64,000 nt of DNA, taken from positions 186,001-250,000 of the forward strand of contig NZ_KE384526.1 in assembly GCF_000426445.1 (NCBI RefSeq), read 5' to 3'. The stretch is from Brevibacterium album DSM 18261. GTDB taxonomy: Bacteria; Actinomycetota; Actinomycetes; Actinomycetales; Brevibacteriaceae. Below the pieces are notes generated by a model that worked only from the letters and a program-made list of their open reading frames with translations, did not search any database and was not told where the DNA came from. The translations under genes were made by a program, and so were the position numbers. This document shows, piece after piece, positions 1 through 8,130 of the stretch. Position 1 is the stretch's first letter, and each line of letters opens with the position of its first letter.

Positions 1-915
1 GGAGTCATTGCCCTTGTGATCCCGGCCGTGGCGATGGTGCGCGGCGGCATGCGGACCAAGCTGCTCGCCGGCAGCGGCATCACGGCGGCGTGCGCGGGCA
101 TCGGGCTGCTCACGCTCACCACGCAGTCTCATCTGGCCGGACTCTTCATCATCTTCGGACTGTGGCTCCCGGCGTTCTGGGCGCTGGTCTTCTGGAGCTC
201 CCGCGCCTCCTGGAACCTCCTCCTCGAACTCGATTCCGCCCACCAGGCACAGACGGACCTCGCCGTCCTGCGGGAGCGGTTCAGGATCGCCGCGGACCTC
301 CACGACATCCAGGGCCACACCCTCCACGTGGTCAAGCTCAAGACCGCGCTGGCCCAGCGGCTCGTCCGGGCCGATCCCACCGCCGCCGAGGCGGAGATCG
401 CCCAGGTGCAGGAGCTCATCGCGGAGACCATCGGCCAGTCGAGGGCGCTCGCCCACGGCGAGCGCCCCCTCACGCTGGCAGGTGAGCTGGAGAACGCCCG
501 GCGCCTCTTCGAGGCCGATGACGTCGAGGTCCGCATCCGCCTGGCAGGGAGGCCCGCGGGAACCGCGGAAGCACTGTGCAGCCTCGTGCTGAGGGAGGCC
601 ACCACCAATGTCCTCCGGCATTCGCAGGCGACACGCGTCCACATCGTCCTCAGCGATACGGGTCTCCTCATCGTCAATGACGGCGCCGAGGTCCGCGCCA
701 CCCCGGAACTCAGCGGACTGGCCGGCCTGCGCAGACGCGTCGAGGAGGCCGGCGGCCGCCTGCATGTGAGGGTGGAGGAGGGCGACTTCCTCACGGAGGC
801 GGCGTTCCCCGGCACAGAGCTGCCCGGCACGGAGACCCCCGAGACGGAGACTCGCACCGATAAGCAAGCAGAGAAAGGAGCCGCAGATGGCGATCTCAGT
901 CGTCCTCGCCGATGA
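1..915 (+). CDS. DesK-type sensor histidine kinase, 5' end cut by window edge
   Basis: Only the C-terminal 304 residues are visible. The frame is open back to base 1 with no stop, so the GTG at 16 is probably not the true start. Two hydrophobic segments (about residues 20-65 of the fragment) are the last membrane spans. They are followed by a HisKA_3 dimerisation domain with the phospho-acceptor His in AADLHDIQGHTLH (about residue 100) and a HATPase_c domain with the N-box REATTNVLRHS and a GLAGLRRRVEEAGG motif. This is the family layout of DesK/LiaS kinases, which autophosphorylate and pass phosphate to NarL-type regulators. The 3' end overlaps the regulator gene by 29 nt, so the two are co-translated. 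The signal sensed cannot be told from the sequence. Confidence 0.9.
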   Translation, partial: GVIALVIPAVAMVRGGMRTKLLAGSGITAACAGIGLLTLTTQSHLAGLFIIFGLWLPAFWALVFWSSRASWNLLLELDSAHQAQTDLAVLRERFRIAADLHDIQGHTLHVVKLKTALAQRLVRADPTAAEAEIAQVQELIAETIGQSRALAHGERPLTLAGELENARRLFEADDVEVRIRLAGRPAGTAEALCSLVLREATTNVLRHSQATRVHIVLSDTGLLIVNDGAEVRATPELSGLAGLRRRVEEAGGRLHVRVEEGDFLTEAAFPGTELPGTETPETETRTDKQAEKGAADGDLSRPRR

Positions 916-1492
916 CGAGGCGCTGCTGCGCAAGGCCCTCGCAGCCCTACTCCCCCTGGAGGGTGACATCACCGTGACGGCCGAGGCCTCCGACGGAGCC
1001 GAGGCCGTCGCGGCCGTTCTCGCCCACTCCCCCGATGTCCTCGTCATCGACCTCGAGTTGCCGGGCACCGACGGACTCGATGCGGTGGGGACCCTGCGGC
1101 GGGACCGCCCCGAGCAGCCGGTGCTCATGCTCACCCGCCATGCCCGGCCCGGCGTCCTGCGCAAGGCGCTCTCCCTGGGCATCCGCGGTTTCGTGAGCAA
1201 GTCTGCCGAACCGGGGCACATCGCCGAGGTGATCGCAACGGTCCACGCGGGCCGCCGCTGGATCGACCCGGACGTCTCCGCGGCTGCCGTCATGGACGAC
1301 TGCCCGCTCACGGACCGGGAGATCGACGTGCTGCGGGTGACCGGTGACGGCTACTCCGTCGCGGACATCGCGCGGCAGCTGCACCTCGCACAGGGAACGG
1401 TGCGGAACTACCTCTCGAGCGCGATCAGCAAGACGAACACACGCACCCGGCACGATGCCGCACGCTACGCCCGCGAGCACGACTGGCTGTGA
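887..1492 (+). CDS. NarL/LuxR-family response regulator
   Basis: This 201-residue protein has a receiver domain (acidic pair D9-D10, phospho-acceptor D55 in VLVIDLELPG) and a C-terminal LuxR-type helix-turn-helix (LTDREIDVLRV...VADIARQLHLAQGTVRNYL). The ATG at 887 is preceded by a strong Shine-Dalgarno (GAAAGGAG at 873-880) and lies inside the end of the kinase gene, which marks them as a cognate pair. DesR-like regulators of this size control a few target genes, often an adjacent transporter. The drug exporter that starts at 1747 on the same strand is a candidate target, but this is inference. Confidence 0.93.
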   Translation: MAISVVLADDEALLRKALAALLPLEGDITVTAEASDGAEAVAAVLAHSPDVLVIDLELPGTDGLDAVGTLRRDRPEQPVLMLTRHARPGVLRKALSLGIRGFVSKSAEPGHIAEVIATVHAGRRWIDPDVSAAAVMDDCPLTDREIDVLRVTGDGYSVADIARQLHLAQGTVRNYLSSAISKTNTRTRHDAARYAREHDWL

Positions 1493-1746
1493 GCACCCGC
1501 GAACCCGAAAGTTCGCCCGGAGTGACGAAGCGCACCCTGGCAATCCTCCCCGCCGTCCCTTAGGCTCTTCTGCGTGAAGTAAGCAGCTCGCAGCATCCGC
1601 AGACCCCAGCGCCCCCGGAGGATTCGCCCCGGGCGTCCCGGCGCTCCGCTTTCTCTGCCATGCCCCGCGAAGCCTGCTTCTGCCCGTCCAGGGATCAGTG
1701 TGCGTCGCGGTCGCGGCAGTCCGCATCGAAGCATTTAGGACCACAT

Positions 1747-3225
1747 ATGCCCTCTGACACCGACCGCATCCCCGCAGACACCGCACAGCCCCCTCCCTCC
1801 AGCACCGGCATCGACCCCGCGGGCATGCGGGTCATCTGGCTCCTGCTGGTCGCGGCTTTCGTCGCGATCCTCAACGAGACCACGATGGCGATCGCGATCC
1901 CGGAGCTCAACCGCACCCTCGGCATCCCGCCCGAGCTGGGCCAGTGGCTCACGAGCGCCTTCATGCTCACGATGGCCGTCGTCATCCCCACGACGGGCTT
2001 CCTCATCCAGCGGCTGACCACCCGGCAGGTGTTCCTCACCGCGATGATCGCGTTCTCGCTCGGCACCGCGCTCTGCCTGGTCTCGCAGGGCTTCGGCCTC
2101 CTGCTCGTGGGCCGCATCGTGCAGGCCGCCGGCACCGGCATCATGATGCCCCTGCTCATGACCACCATGATGAACGTGGTGCCGCCGCACTCCCGCGGCC
2201 GCATGATGGGCCGGGTTGGCCTCGTCATGTCGCTCGCCCCGGCCATCGGACCCACGATGTCCGGCATCGTCCTCGACAGCCTCGGCTGGCGCTGGCTGTT
2301 CGGCATCGTGCTGCCCATCGCCGTCATCGCCCTGTCCCTGGGCGCGAAGTGGATGACGAACCTGGGCGAGACCGCGCACGTGCCGCTGGACGTGCTGTCC
2401 GTGATCCTCTCGGCCTTCGCCTTCGGCGGGATCGTCTACGGCCTCAGCCAGCTCGGCGGGGGCCACGGCGGCCAGGCCGGCGAGAACTCCTCGCAGGCCC
2501 TCATCTGGGCCGCCATCACCGGCGGCGCGGTCTTCCTCGCGCTCTTCGTCTGGCGCCAGCTCGCACTGCAGAAGGCGGACAGGGCACTGCTCGACCTCAG
2601 GGTCTTCAGCTCCCGGAACTACGTCATCGCGGTCATCATCATGGCCGTCGTGGCGCTGTCCATGTTCGGCACCTTCGGCCTGCTGCCCCTGTACCTGCAG
2701 AACGTCGCCGGCCTCGCCCCCACGCAGGCGGGACTGGTCCTGCTGCCGGGCTCCATCCTCATGGGCCTGCTGGGACCGGTGATGGGCCGGATCTACGACT
2801 CGCGCGGGCCCCGGACCCTGCTGGTGCCAGGCACCGTCATGATCGCGGCGGCGCTGTTCTTCTACTCGACCGTGAGCGTCCACACCCCGGTGCCGCTGCT
2901 CGTCCTCGCGCAGACGGTGATGTCGCTGGGCCTGGCCGCGTCGTTCACCCCGCTGTTCTCGGCCTCGCTGGGCTCGCTGGATCGGAGCCTGTACTCGCAC
3001 GGTTCCGCGGCGCTCAACACCCTCCAGCAGGTGGCAGGCGCGGCGGGCACGGCTCTGCTCATCGCGATCTACTCGTCCTTCCTGCACACGGGCGAGGCCG
3101 CCGGACTCGACACGGCGGCGGCCGGGGCCCCGGGTGCGCGCGCGGCGTTCTTCGTCGCCGCCTGCATCGCGATCGCACCCATGGTCCTGGCGTTCTTCAT
3201 CCGCAAGCCCGCCGACCAGGAGTGA
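1747..3225 (+). CDS. MFS drug exporter, DHA2 (EmrB/QacA/LmrB) type, 14 TM
   Basis: This 492-residue polytopic membrane protein probably exports drugs or toxic metabolites by proton antiport. It carries the DHA2 signatures: a first helix with LNETTMAIAIPELNRTLG, motif A region LIQRLTTRQVF, the helix-4 segment GRIVQAAGTGIMMPLL and the antiporter motif C region SLAPAIGPTMSGIVL. Fourteen hydrophobic segments are expected for this length. The ATG at 1747 is chosen because AGGA (1738-1741) sits just upstream and homology begins soon after. An in-frame ATG at 1660 would add a low-complexity extension without support. A strong hairpin follows the stop. Confidence 0.9.
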   Translation: MPSDTDRIPADTAQPPPSSTGIDPAGMRVIWLLLVAAFVAILNETTMAIAIPELNRTLGIPPELGQWLTSAFMLTMAVVIPTTGFLIQRLTTRQVFLTAMIAFSLGTALCLVSQGFGLLLVGRIVQAAGTGIMMPLLMTTMMNVVPPHSRGRMMGRVGLVMSLAPAIGPTMSGIVLDSLGWRWLFGIVLPIAVIALSLGAKWMTNLGETAHVPLDVLSVILSAFAFGGIVYGLSQLGGGHGGQAGENSSQALIWAAITGGAVFLALFVWRQLALQKADRALLDLRVFSSRNYVIAVIIMAVVALSMFGTFGLLPLYLQNVAGLAPTQAGLVLLPGSILMGLLGPVMGRIYDSRGPRTLLVPGTVMIAAALFFYSTVSVHTPVPLLVLAQTVMSLGLAASFTPLFSASLGSLDRSLYSHGSAALNTLQQVAGAAGTALLIAIYSSFLHTGEAAGLDTAAAGAPGARAAFFVAACIAIAPMVLAFFIRKPADQE

Positions 3226-3271
3226 TCCTCCGCCAAGGAGAGCCGGACCCTCACGGTCCGCAATCCGCCGG

Positions 3272-3311
3272 GGCCCGGCGCCGCACCCTCCACAGGGCGC
3301 GGCGCCGGGCC
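3272..3311 (+). terminator. GC-rich hairpin after the MFS exporter gene
   Basis: Two perfect 13-nt arms (3272-3284 and 3299-3311, GGCCCGGCGCCGC and its complement) flank a 14-nt loop about 46 nt after the stop of the exporter gene. There is no long T-tract, as is common for terminators in high-GC actinobacteria. Confidence 0.65.
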
Positions 3312-3416
3312 TCTTCGCAGACATCGGCCGCGGGACACACCGAGGTCAGGATCGTCTGCGACCAGCTCCTGCATGGACGTCTCGCCGAGCCGCGTGCGAT
3401 CTGAGAGACTGGTTGC

Positions 3417-3722
3417 ATGGAAGCCACTGCGCTCCTCGACATCGAGGCGATTCGCAGCGCCTGCGAACAGTACGGCGTGAAGCGGCTCCGCGTCTTCGGC
3501 TCGGTGCTCACCGACAAGTTCGATTCGGCGACAAGCGATATGGACTTCCTCGTCGACTTCCAGGCTGAACGAGAGAATCTGTTCCACGACTACTTCGATC
3601 TGAAGTTCGAACTGGAGCGGATCGTCGGTCGAGAAGTCGACCTCGTCATGGAGCGCTCGGTGAAGAACCCCTTCTTCAAGGCATCAGCCTTCGGGAATGC
3701 ACAGGACATCTATGCGATCTGA
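3417..3722 (+). CDS. mntA: MntA-like antitoxin, minimal nucleotidyltransferase
   Basis: This 101-residue protein has the minimal nucleotidyltransferase fold. The diagnostic glycine-serine and metal-binding aspartates are seen in FGSVLTDKF followed by SDMDFLVDF, with a further acidic residue in REVDLVME. Members paired with HEPN proteins transfer AMP to the toxin and silence it. The stop overlaps the start of the HEPN gene, so both are made from one message. A weak -10-like GAGACT (3405-3410) lies six bases before the ATG, which suggests a leaderless transcript. GC content is visibly lower than in the flanking genes, in line with a mobile toxin-antitoxin cassette. Confidence 0.88.
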   Translation: MEATALLDIEAIRSACEQYGVKRLRVFGSVLTDKFDSATSDMDFLVDFQAERENLFHDYFDLKFELERIVGREVDLVMERSVKNPFFKASAFGNAQDIYAI

Positions 3723-4071
3723 GGCTGGCGCGCATCTCTGGGACGCGGCCGAGGCAGCCAAACTCGTCGATGAATTCGTCCGCGGCAGAACTGAGTCCGA
3801 GTTCAGCTCCAACCTCCTCATCCGCTCTGCGACCGAGCGTCAGATGGAGATTCTCGGCGAGGCATTGAACCGACTCCGCAGAGACGACGCGGAAACAGCC
3901 GCTCGTGTGCCGGACCTCGAGAAGATTATCGGGATGCGGAACATCATCACTCACCAGTACGGCGAGATCGACTACGAGATCGTGTGGCGCGCTGCGACGA
4001 CAGGAATACCCGCCCTGATCCCGATTCTCAACAACCTCGTCGATGAGGCACGGGGCACCTTGGGGCTGTAG
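3712..4071 (+). CDS. hepT: HepT-like HEPN-domain toxin
   Basis: This 119-residue all-helical HEPN protein carries the motif RNIITHQY (R76, H81, Y83), which matches the RX4HXY consensus of HepT ribonucleases exactly. In characterised pairs the Arg and His form the RNase site at the dimer interface, and the neighbouring Tyr is the residue AMPylated by MntA. I chose the ATG at 3712 because AGGA (3703-3706) stands five bases ahead. An in-frame ATG at 3697 without a ribosome binding site would add five residues. The gene overlaps mntA by 11 nt. RNA cleavage is inferred from the family. Confidence 0.88.
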   Translation: MRSEAGAHLWDAAEAAKLVDEFVRGRTESEFSSNLLIRSATERQMEILGEALNRLRRDDAETAARVPDLEKIIGMRNIITHQYGEIDYEIVWRAATTGIPALIPILNNLVDEARGTLGL

Positions 4072-4128
4072 CGCGGCCTTACCCGGATCCGACAGACAGG
4101 CCCGGTCCATCTCGAACCCCATCTGCCC

Positions 4129-4164
4129 TTGACTGTGACGCAGCGTCACATGAGTGGATAGGGT
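4129..4164 (+). promoter_or_regulatory. MerR-type operator/promoter upstream of the MerR gene
   Basis: TTGACT (4129-4134) is followed directly by a perfect palindrome with 8-nt arms and a single central base, TGTGACGCAGCGTCACA (4134-4150). GTGGAT (4154-4159) and TAGGGT (4159-4164) are possible -10 elements; neither has normal spacing from TTGACT. A dyad between -35 and -10 with an over-long spacer is the hallmark of promoters twisted open by MerR regulators, so autoregulation is likely. Confidence 0.65.
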
Positions 4165-5050
4165 CCTGCGGATCTCAGACTGCGCGAAGCTGACGGGCAC
4201 CACCGTCCGCACCATTCGCCACTACCATCACGTCGGCCTGCTGCCGGTGCCCGGCCGCACCGGCGGCCGCCGCGAGTACGAACTCACGCATGTGGCCCGG
4301 GTCCTGCGGATCAGATGGCTCGCGGATGCGGGCCTGTCGCTGGATTCGATCGGCGTCCTGCTCGCCGAGGAACAGCGCACGCCGGGCCCGCTGAGACCCG
4401 ATGCCGAGAGCCTGCACGACCTGCGGGCCACGGCCCGGAGCATCGAGGAGCGCATCTCCGAGCTCCGCGCCCAGCACGATCGCATCAGCGCCCTCATCGG
4501 CATGGCCGAGTCCGGACGCGGCCTGCGCGCGCTGCCGGCGGGGATCGAGCTGTTCTACGACCGGCTGGTCCGCGCCGTGAGCGATCCCGAGGCGCTCGAG
4601 GTGCTCCGCAGGGAGCAGCGGCTCGCCGAGCTCTTCGCCCAGCGCGGCCTCGTGCCGCCCCGCCTCGGCACGCTGGTGGAGCAGCTCACGGACGAGGACG
4701 TAGCCCTCATCGTCGAGTTCTACACGCGCTTCGCACACATCGCCGAACTCGACGAGTCCGCCATCGAGCAGGAGTACGAGGAGCTGACGGCCCTCATGCT
4801 CGACTGGACGCGGCAGCACTGCGAACTCGCGGAGGAGCTGGTGCGCGCCCTGCCTGCCTGGACCCGCCGCCGGGCCGCGCTGAAGCCGCTCATGGCCTTC
4901 ACCGTGCTCCTCACGTCCGACGCCCGGCAGCGGGAGGCCCTGCACCGGCTCTCCCCCATCGTCATGGAGCTCATCGAGGCCGCAGCAGACTCACCCGCAG
5001 CCGCAGACGCCTCACAAGCCGCAGAATTCCCGGACGAGGAGCCGATATGA
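4154..5050 (+). CDS. MerR-family transcriptional regulator
   Basis: This 298-residue protein has an N-terminal MerR winged helix (RISDCAKLTGTTVRTIRHYHHVGLL) followed by a coiled-coil segment and about 200 residues of helical effector region without a recognised domain. The apparent start is GTG at 4154. It lies unusually close to the promoter dyad, so the start is uncertain by a few codons. The stop overlaps the ATG of the ABC ATPase gene (ATGA), which places the regulator and the exporter in one operon. The family is usually activated by the compound that the exporter removes. The ligand is unknown. Confidence 0.85.
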   Translation: MDRVLRISDCAKLTGTTVRTIRHYHHVGLLPVPGRTGGRREYELTHVARVLRIRWLADAGLSLDSIGVLLAEEQRTPGPLRPDAESLHDLRATARSIEERISELRAQHDRISALIGMAESGRGLRALPAGIELFYDRLVRAVSDPEALEVLRREQRLAELFAQRGLVPPRLGTLVEQLTDEDVALIVEFYTRFAHIAELDESAIEQEYEELTALMLDWTRQHCELAEELVRALPAWTRRRAALKPLMAFTVLLTSDARQREALHRLSPIVMELIEAAADSPAAADASQAAEFPDEEPI

Positions 5051-6093
5051 CCCGCTCACCGCACTCCCAGCCAGAGCAATCCCACAGAGCACAATCTCAC
5101 CCAGCGCAATCTCAGCCACCGCATCCTCACCCAGCGGACTCCCACCCCGCCTCCTCCCGCCCCGCTCACCGCGCTTCGCCCGCGCAGCACGGGCACCCGA
5201 TCCGCGTGAGCGGGCTGACCAAGAGGTTCGGCTCCTTCACCGCCCTCGACGGCGTCGATCTCACGGGCGAGGGGGGCACCGTCCACGGCTTCCTGGGACC
5301 CAACGGCGCGGGCAAGTCCACGACCATCAGGGTGCTGCTCGGAATCTGCCGCACCACCGCGGGCGAGGTCCGGGTCCTGGGCCTGGACCCCGCGCGGGAA
5401 CCGGCACGGGTGGCACGGCAGGTGAGCTATGTGCCCGGCGATGTCGACCTCTGGCCCAACCTCACCGGCCAGGAGGTGCTCGACCTGCTGGGCCGGCTGC
5501 GCGGCGGACGCGATGGGGCCCGCGAGCGCGCGCTGATCGAGCGCTTCGCCCTCGATCCGTCCAAGAAGGTCCGCTCCTATTCCACCGGCAACCGGCAGAA
5601 GGTCATGCTCGTCGCCGCCTTCGCCGCGCCCACTCCCCTGCTCGTCCTCGACGAGCCGACCTCCGGGCTCGATCCGCTCATGGAGCAGGTGTTCGGTCAG
5701 TGCGTGCGCGAGGCCGCCGAGGCCGGCCGCACGATCCTCCTCTCCAGCCACCTGCTGGCCGAGGTGGACCGGCTGTGCACCGCCGTCACCATCGTCGCCG
5801 ACGGCGCCGTGGTGGAATCCGGGCAGCTCGCCCGGCTCCGCCATCTCGCGGCTCTCGAGGTCACGGTGGAGGCGCCCGAGGCGGTCCTCGCACAGCTGGA
5901 ACGGACGCTGCGCTCGCAGCGGGCGGACACCCGCCGGGAGGACGAGGGTGCGAAGCTGATCGCCGAGGTGTCCCGCGACCGGCTGCCGGACGCCCTCTCT
6001 GCACTCGCTGCGACCGGGGCCACCGAGGTCGCCGTGGCCCCCGCGAGCCTGGAGAGCCTGTTCCTGAGGCACTACGACGTCGAGGCGCGGTGA
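5047..6093 (+). CDS. ABC exporter ATP-binding protein (antibiotic/daunorubicin-resistance type)
   Basis: This 348-residue ATPase shows Walker A GPNGAGKST (84-92), the signature-like YSTGNRQKV and Walker B LLVLDEPTSGLDP, followed by a C-terminal domain typical of DrrA/TnrB2-like exporters. The first 50 residues are a Ser/Gln/His/Pro-rich low-complexity stretch encoded by imperfect tandem repeats (about 5060-5160). This may be a real tail, or the true start may lie further in. The ATG at 5047 overlaps the MerR stop, which favours it. The stop overlaps the GTG of the permease gene. It powers export by the downstream permease. Confidence 0.9.
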   Translation: MTRSPHSQPEQSHRAQSHPAQSQPPHPHPADSHPASSRPAHRASPAQHGHPIRVSGLTKRFGSFTALDGVDLTGEGGTVHGFLGPNGAGKSTTIRVLLGICRTTAGEVRVLGLDPAREPARVARQVSYVPGDVDLWPNLTGQEVLDLLGRLRGGRDGARERALIERFALDPSKKVRSYSTGNRQKVMLVAAFAAPTPLLVLDEPTSGLDPLMEQVFGQCVREAAEAGRTILLSSHLLAEVDRLCTAVTIVADGAVVESGQLARLRHLAALEVTVEAPEAVLAQLERTLRSQRADTRREDEGAKLIAEVSRDRLPDALSALAATGATEVAVAPASLESLFLRHYDVEAR

Positions 6094-7700
6094 GGGCCGT
6101 GCTGCGTCTCCTGCTCCGCCGCCACCGCCTCTTCCTGTCCGCCTGGCTCGCGGGGATCCTCGCACTCGTCGCCGTCACCCTCCCCTCCTACCGCGAGACC
6201 TATGGAGCGGACATCGCGGGCAGCGGCGTCCCCGACATGCTGCGGGCCACCCCCGGTCTCACGCTCCTCTACGGCCGGCTGCCCTCACCCGGCACGCTGG
6301 GCCAGCTCTTCGTGTGGGAGAGCGGCACGTATGCCCTCGTGCTCGCCGGCGTCATGGCCGTCCTGCTCGCCGTCGCGATCACACGGGCGGAGGAGGACGC
6401 CGGCACCACCGAGCTCGTCCGCGCCGCCGGTGTGCATCCGCGCACTCCCCTGCTCGCCGCGGCCGCGGTCCTCGGCCTCGCCTGCGGGTTGCTGGGCGCG
6501 GGCTCGGCCGCGGTGCTGGCGCTGACCGCCCTCGCCTATGAGGAGCTCACGGGCACGGGCGCCGCCGCCTTCGGCCTCGTGGCGTTCCTCGTCCCCCTCG
6601 CGCTCGGCATGCTCACCATGATCGGCGCGCAGCTCCGGGACAGCGCACGCGCAGCCCGGGGCATGGCCTTCGCGCTGCTCGCAGGCGCGTTCGCACTGCG
6701 GGTCCTCGCGGACGACCGCGAATGGCGGTGGCTGCACTGGCTGACCCCGCTGGGCTGGCGCGAGGTCATCGCGCCGTATTCCGACGACCGCATGTGGGCG
6801 GCGGTCCCCCTCGCCCTCGTCTGCGGTGCGCTGCTCGCCGTCTGCGTGCTGCTGGACCGCGGGCGGGAGCCCGGTGCCGCGCGCTGGGTCCGCACGCGCA
6901 CCCGTCAGCGGCGGCTGCGGATCAGCGGTCCCCTGGGCTGGGCCCTCCGCGATGCGCACGGAGCGGTCATCGGCTGGACAGCGGCCGTGTGGGGCTCGGC
7001 CGTCCTGTTCGGTTCGATGGCCGACGGCCTCATCACGACCATCCGTGAGGATCCGACGACCGCCGCCCTGCTCGCGCAGATGGGTGCCGGAGGCCTCGAT
7101 CCCGGCGCCATGTTCTTCGACTTCCTGGGCGGCCTGCTCGCGCTGCTCGTGCTCATCGCGGCGACCGCCCTGACGCTGCGCTGGCACGGGGAGGAGCGCG
7201 CCGGACGGCTGGTGAACGAGCTCGCGACCGGGGTCCCCCGGTGGCGTTCGCTCCTGGCGCGGTCGCTCGTGGCCGGTGCCTTCGCCGCGGTCGTCAGCAC
7301 GGGCGCCGGTCTCGCCATGGGTGCTGTGGGCGCGTGGCAGCTCGACGATCCCGCCGCGCTGGGGCAGGGTGTGGGCGCCGTGGCGGGTCACCTTCCGGGC
7401 ATCCTCGCGGGCGTGGGGATCGCGACCCTCGTCATGGCGCTCGCACCGCGCCTCACGGGTGCGGTCTGGGCGGTGCCGAGCGCCTCCGGGCTGCTGTTCT
7501 TCTTCGGCGAGCTGCTGAGCGTGCCCGAGGCGGTCATCGACGCAGGCCTGCTCGCTCACACCCCGGTGCCCCGGGCTGACGGCTGGCCGGACTGGGGCGA
7601 GTGGGCTTCCGGAGCACCTGCACTGCTCATGACGGCAGCCCTGCTCGGCACGGCCACGGGAGCCGCCCTCGTGGGCCGCCGCGATCTGCAGCCGGGGTGA
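6090..7700 (+). CDS. ABC exporter permease, TnrB3-like (about 530 aa)
   Basis: This 536-residue integral membrane protein has about twelve hydrophobic helices in two similar halves, the layout of the actinobacterial 'exporter of polyketide antibiotics' group (COG3559, tetronasin-type). The GTG start at 6090 overlaps the stop of the ATPase gene (GTGA). A start at the next in-frame GTG would be almost as good. Together with the ATPase it forms an exporter for a hydrophobic antibiotic or cell-envelope compound, under control of the MerR protein encoded first in the operon. The substrate is unknown. Confidence 0.87.
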   Translation: MRAVLRLLLRRHRLFLSAWLAGILALVAVTLPSYRETYGADIAGSGVPDMLRATPGLTLLYGRLPSPGTLGQLFVWESGTYALVLAGVMAVLLAVAITRAEEDAGTTELVRAAGVHPRTPLLAAAAVLGLACGLLGAGSAAVLALTALAYEELTGTGAAAFGLVAFLVPLALGMLTMIGAQLRDSARAARGMAFALLAGAFALRVLADDREWRWLHWLTPLGWREVIAPYSDDRMWAAVPLALVCGALLAVCVLLDRGREPGAARWVRTRTRQRRLRISGPLGWALRDAHGAVIGWTAAVWGSAVLFGSMADGLITTIREDPTTAALLAQMGAGGLDPGAMFFDFLGGLLALLVLIAATALTLRWHGEERAGRLVNELATGVPRWRSLLARSLVAGAFAAVVSTGAGLAMGAVGAWQLDDPAALGQGVGAVAGHLPGILAGVGIATLVMALAPRLTGAVWAVPSASGLLFFFGELLSVPEAVIDAGLLAHTPVPRADGWPDWGEWASGAPALLMTAALLGTATGAALVGRRDLQPG

Positions 7701-7779
7701 GGACTCGCATCGGACTCCTGCGACCAGACGGATGTCCGCACCCGTTGGCATCCCCGCTCCCGTGTGGAAGCATGTTCGC

Positions 7780-8007
7780 ATGGGCAGGCCCGCGGGGTTC
7801 GAGTACGAGGAGGAGGGCGGATCGGCCGTGCTGATCCGCCATCACGGCCGGGTGGTCACCACCCTGCGCGGTGTGCGAGCGCAGAAGTTCCTCGCCGAGG
7901 CCGCCGCAGGCGATCCCCAGCTCGTCATGGCCCGCTGGACCGGGAACTACAAGCACGGCAATGAGCGCATGTCCCGTCAGCACCCGCGCAACCGCGGGCG
8001 GCGCTGA
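7780..8007 (+). CDS. Small conserved actinobacterial protein of unknown function (75 aa)
   Basis: The product starts MGRPAGFEYEEEGGSAVLIRHHGR and ends with RMSRQHPRNRGRR. I recognise the pattern GFEYEE...VxIRHHGR...LRGxxAxxFL...VMARxTGNYKxGNER from actinobacterial genomes, where it carries no function name. It is basic, soluble and has no membrane segment. The ATG at 7780 is used because homology starts there; an upstream ATG at 7732 would add 16 unsupported residues. It lies 79 nt after the exporter permease on the same strand and may be cotranscribed with it. Confidence 0.7.
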   Translation: MGRPAGFEYEEEGGSAVLIRHHGRVVTTLRGVRAQKFLAEAAAGDPQLVMARWTGNYKHGNERMSRQHPRNRGRR

Positions 8008-8079
8008 ACCGGGCGACCACGAGCCGGGCGGAGCGGCCCGCACCACCACACGCAGCTCGTCACCGCGCAGAGCACCGGA

Positions 8080-8110
8080 CACCACGGGACGGACACTGCA
8101 GTCCGTGGTG
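8080..8110. terminator. Possible bidirectional terminator between convergent genes
   Basis: CACCACGG (8080-8087) plus GGAC (8091-8094) can pair with GTCCGTGGTG (8101-8110), leaving a three-base bulge and a six-base loop. It sits between the small plus-strand gene and the 3' end of pabC. There is no T-tract. Confidence 0.4.
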
Positions 8111-8130
8111 GGACGAGCCGCAGACGGTGT

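Noticed and set aside
5060-5160. CRISPR-like or regulatory repeat array at the start of the MerR-linked ABC ATPase gene
   Set aside because: The imperfect repeats are short, in frame, and encode a Ser/Gln/His/Pro-rich tail; there are no regular spacers.
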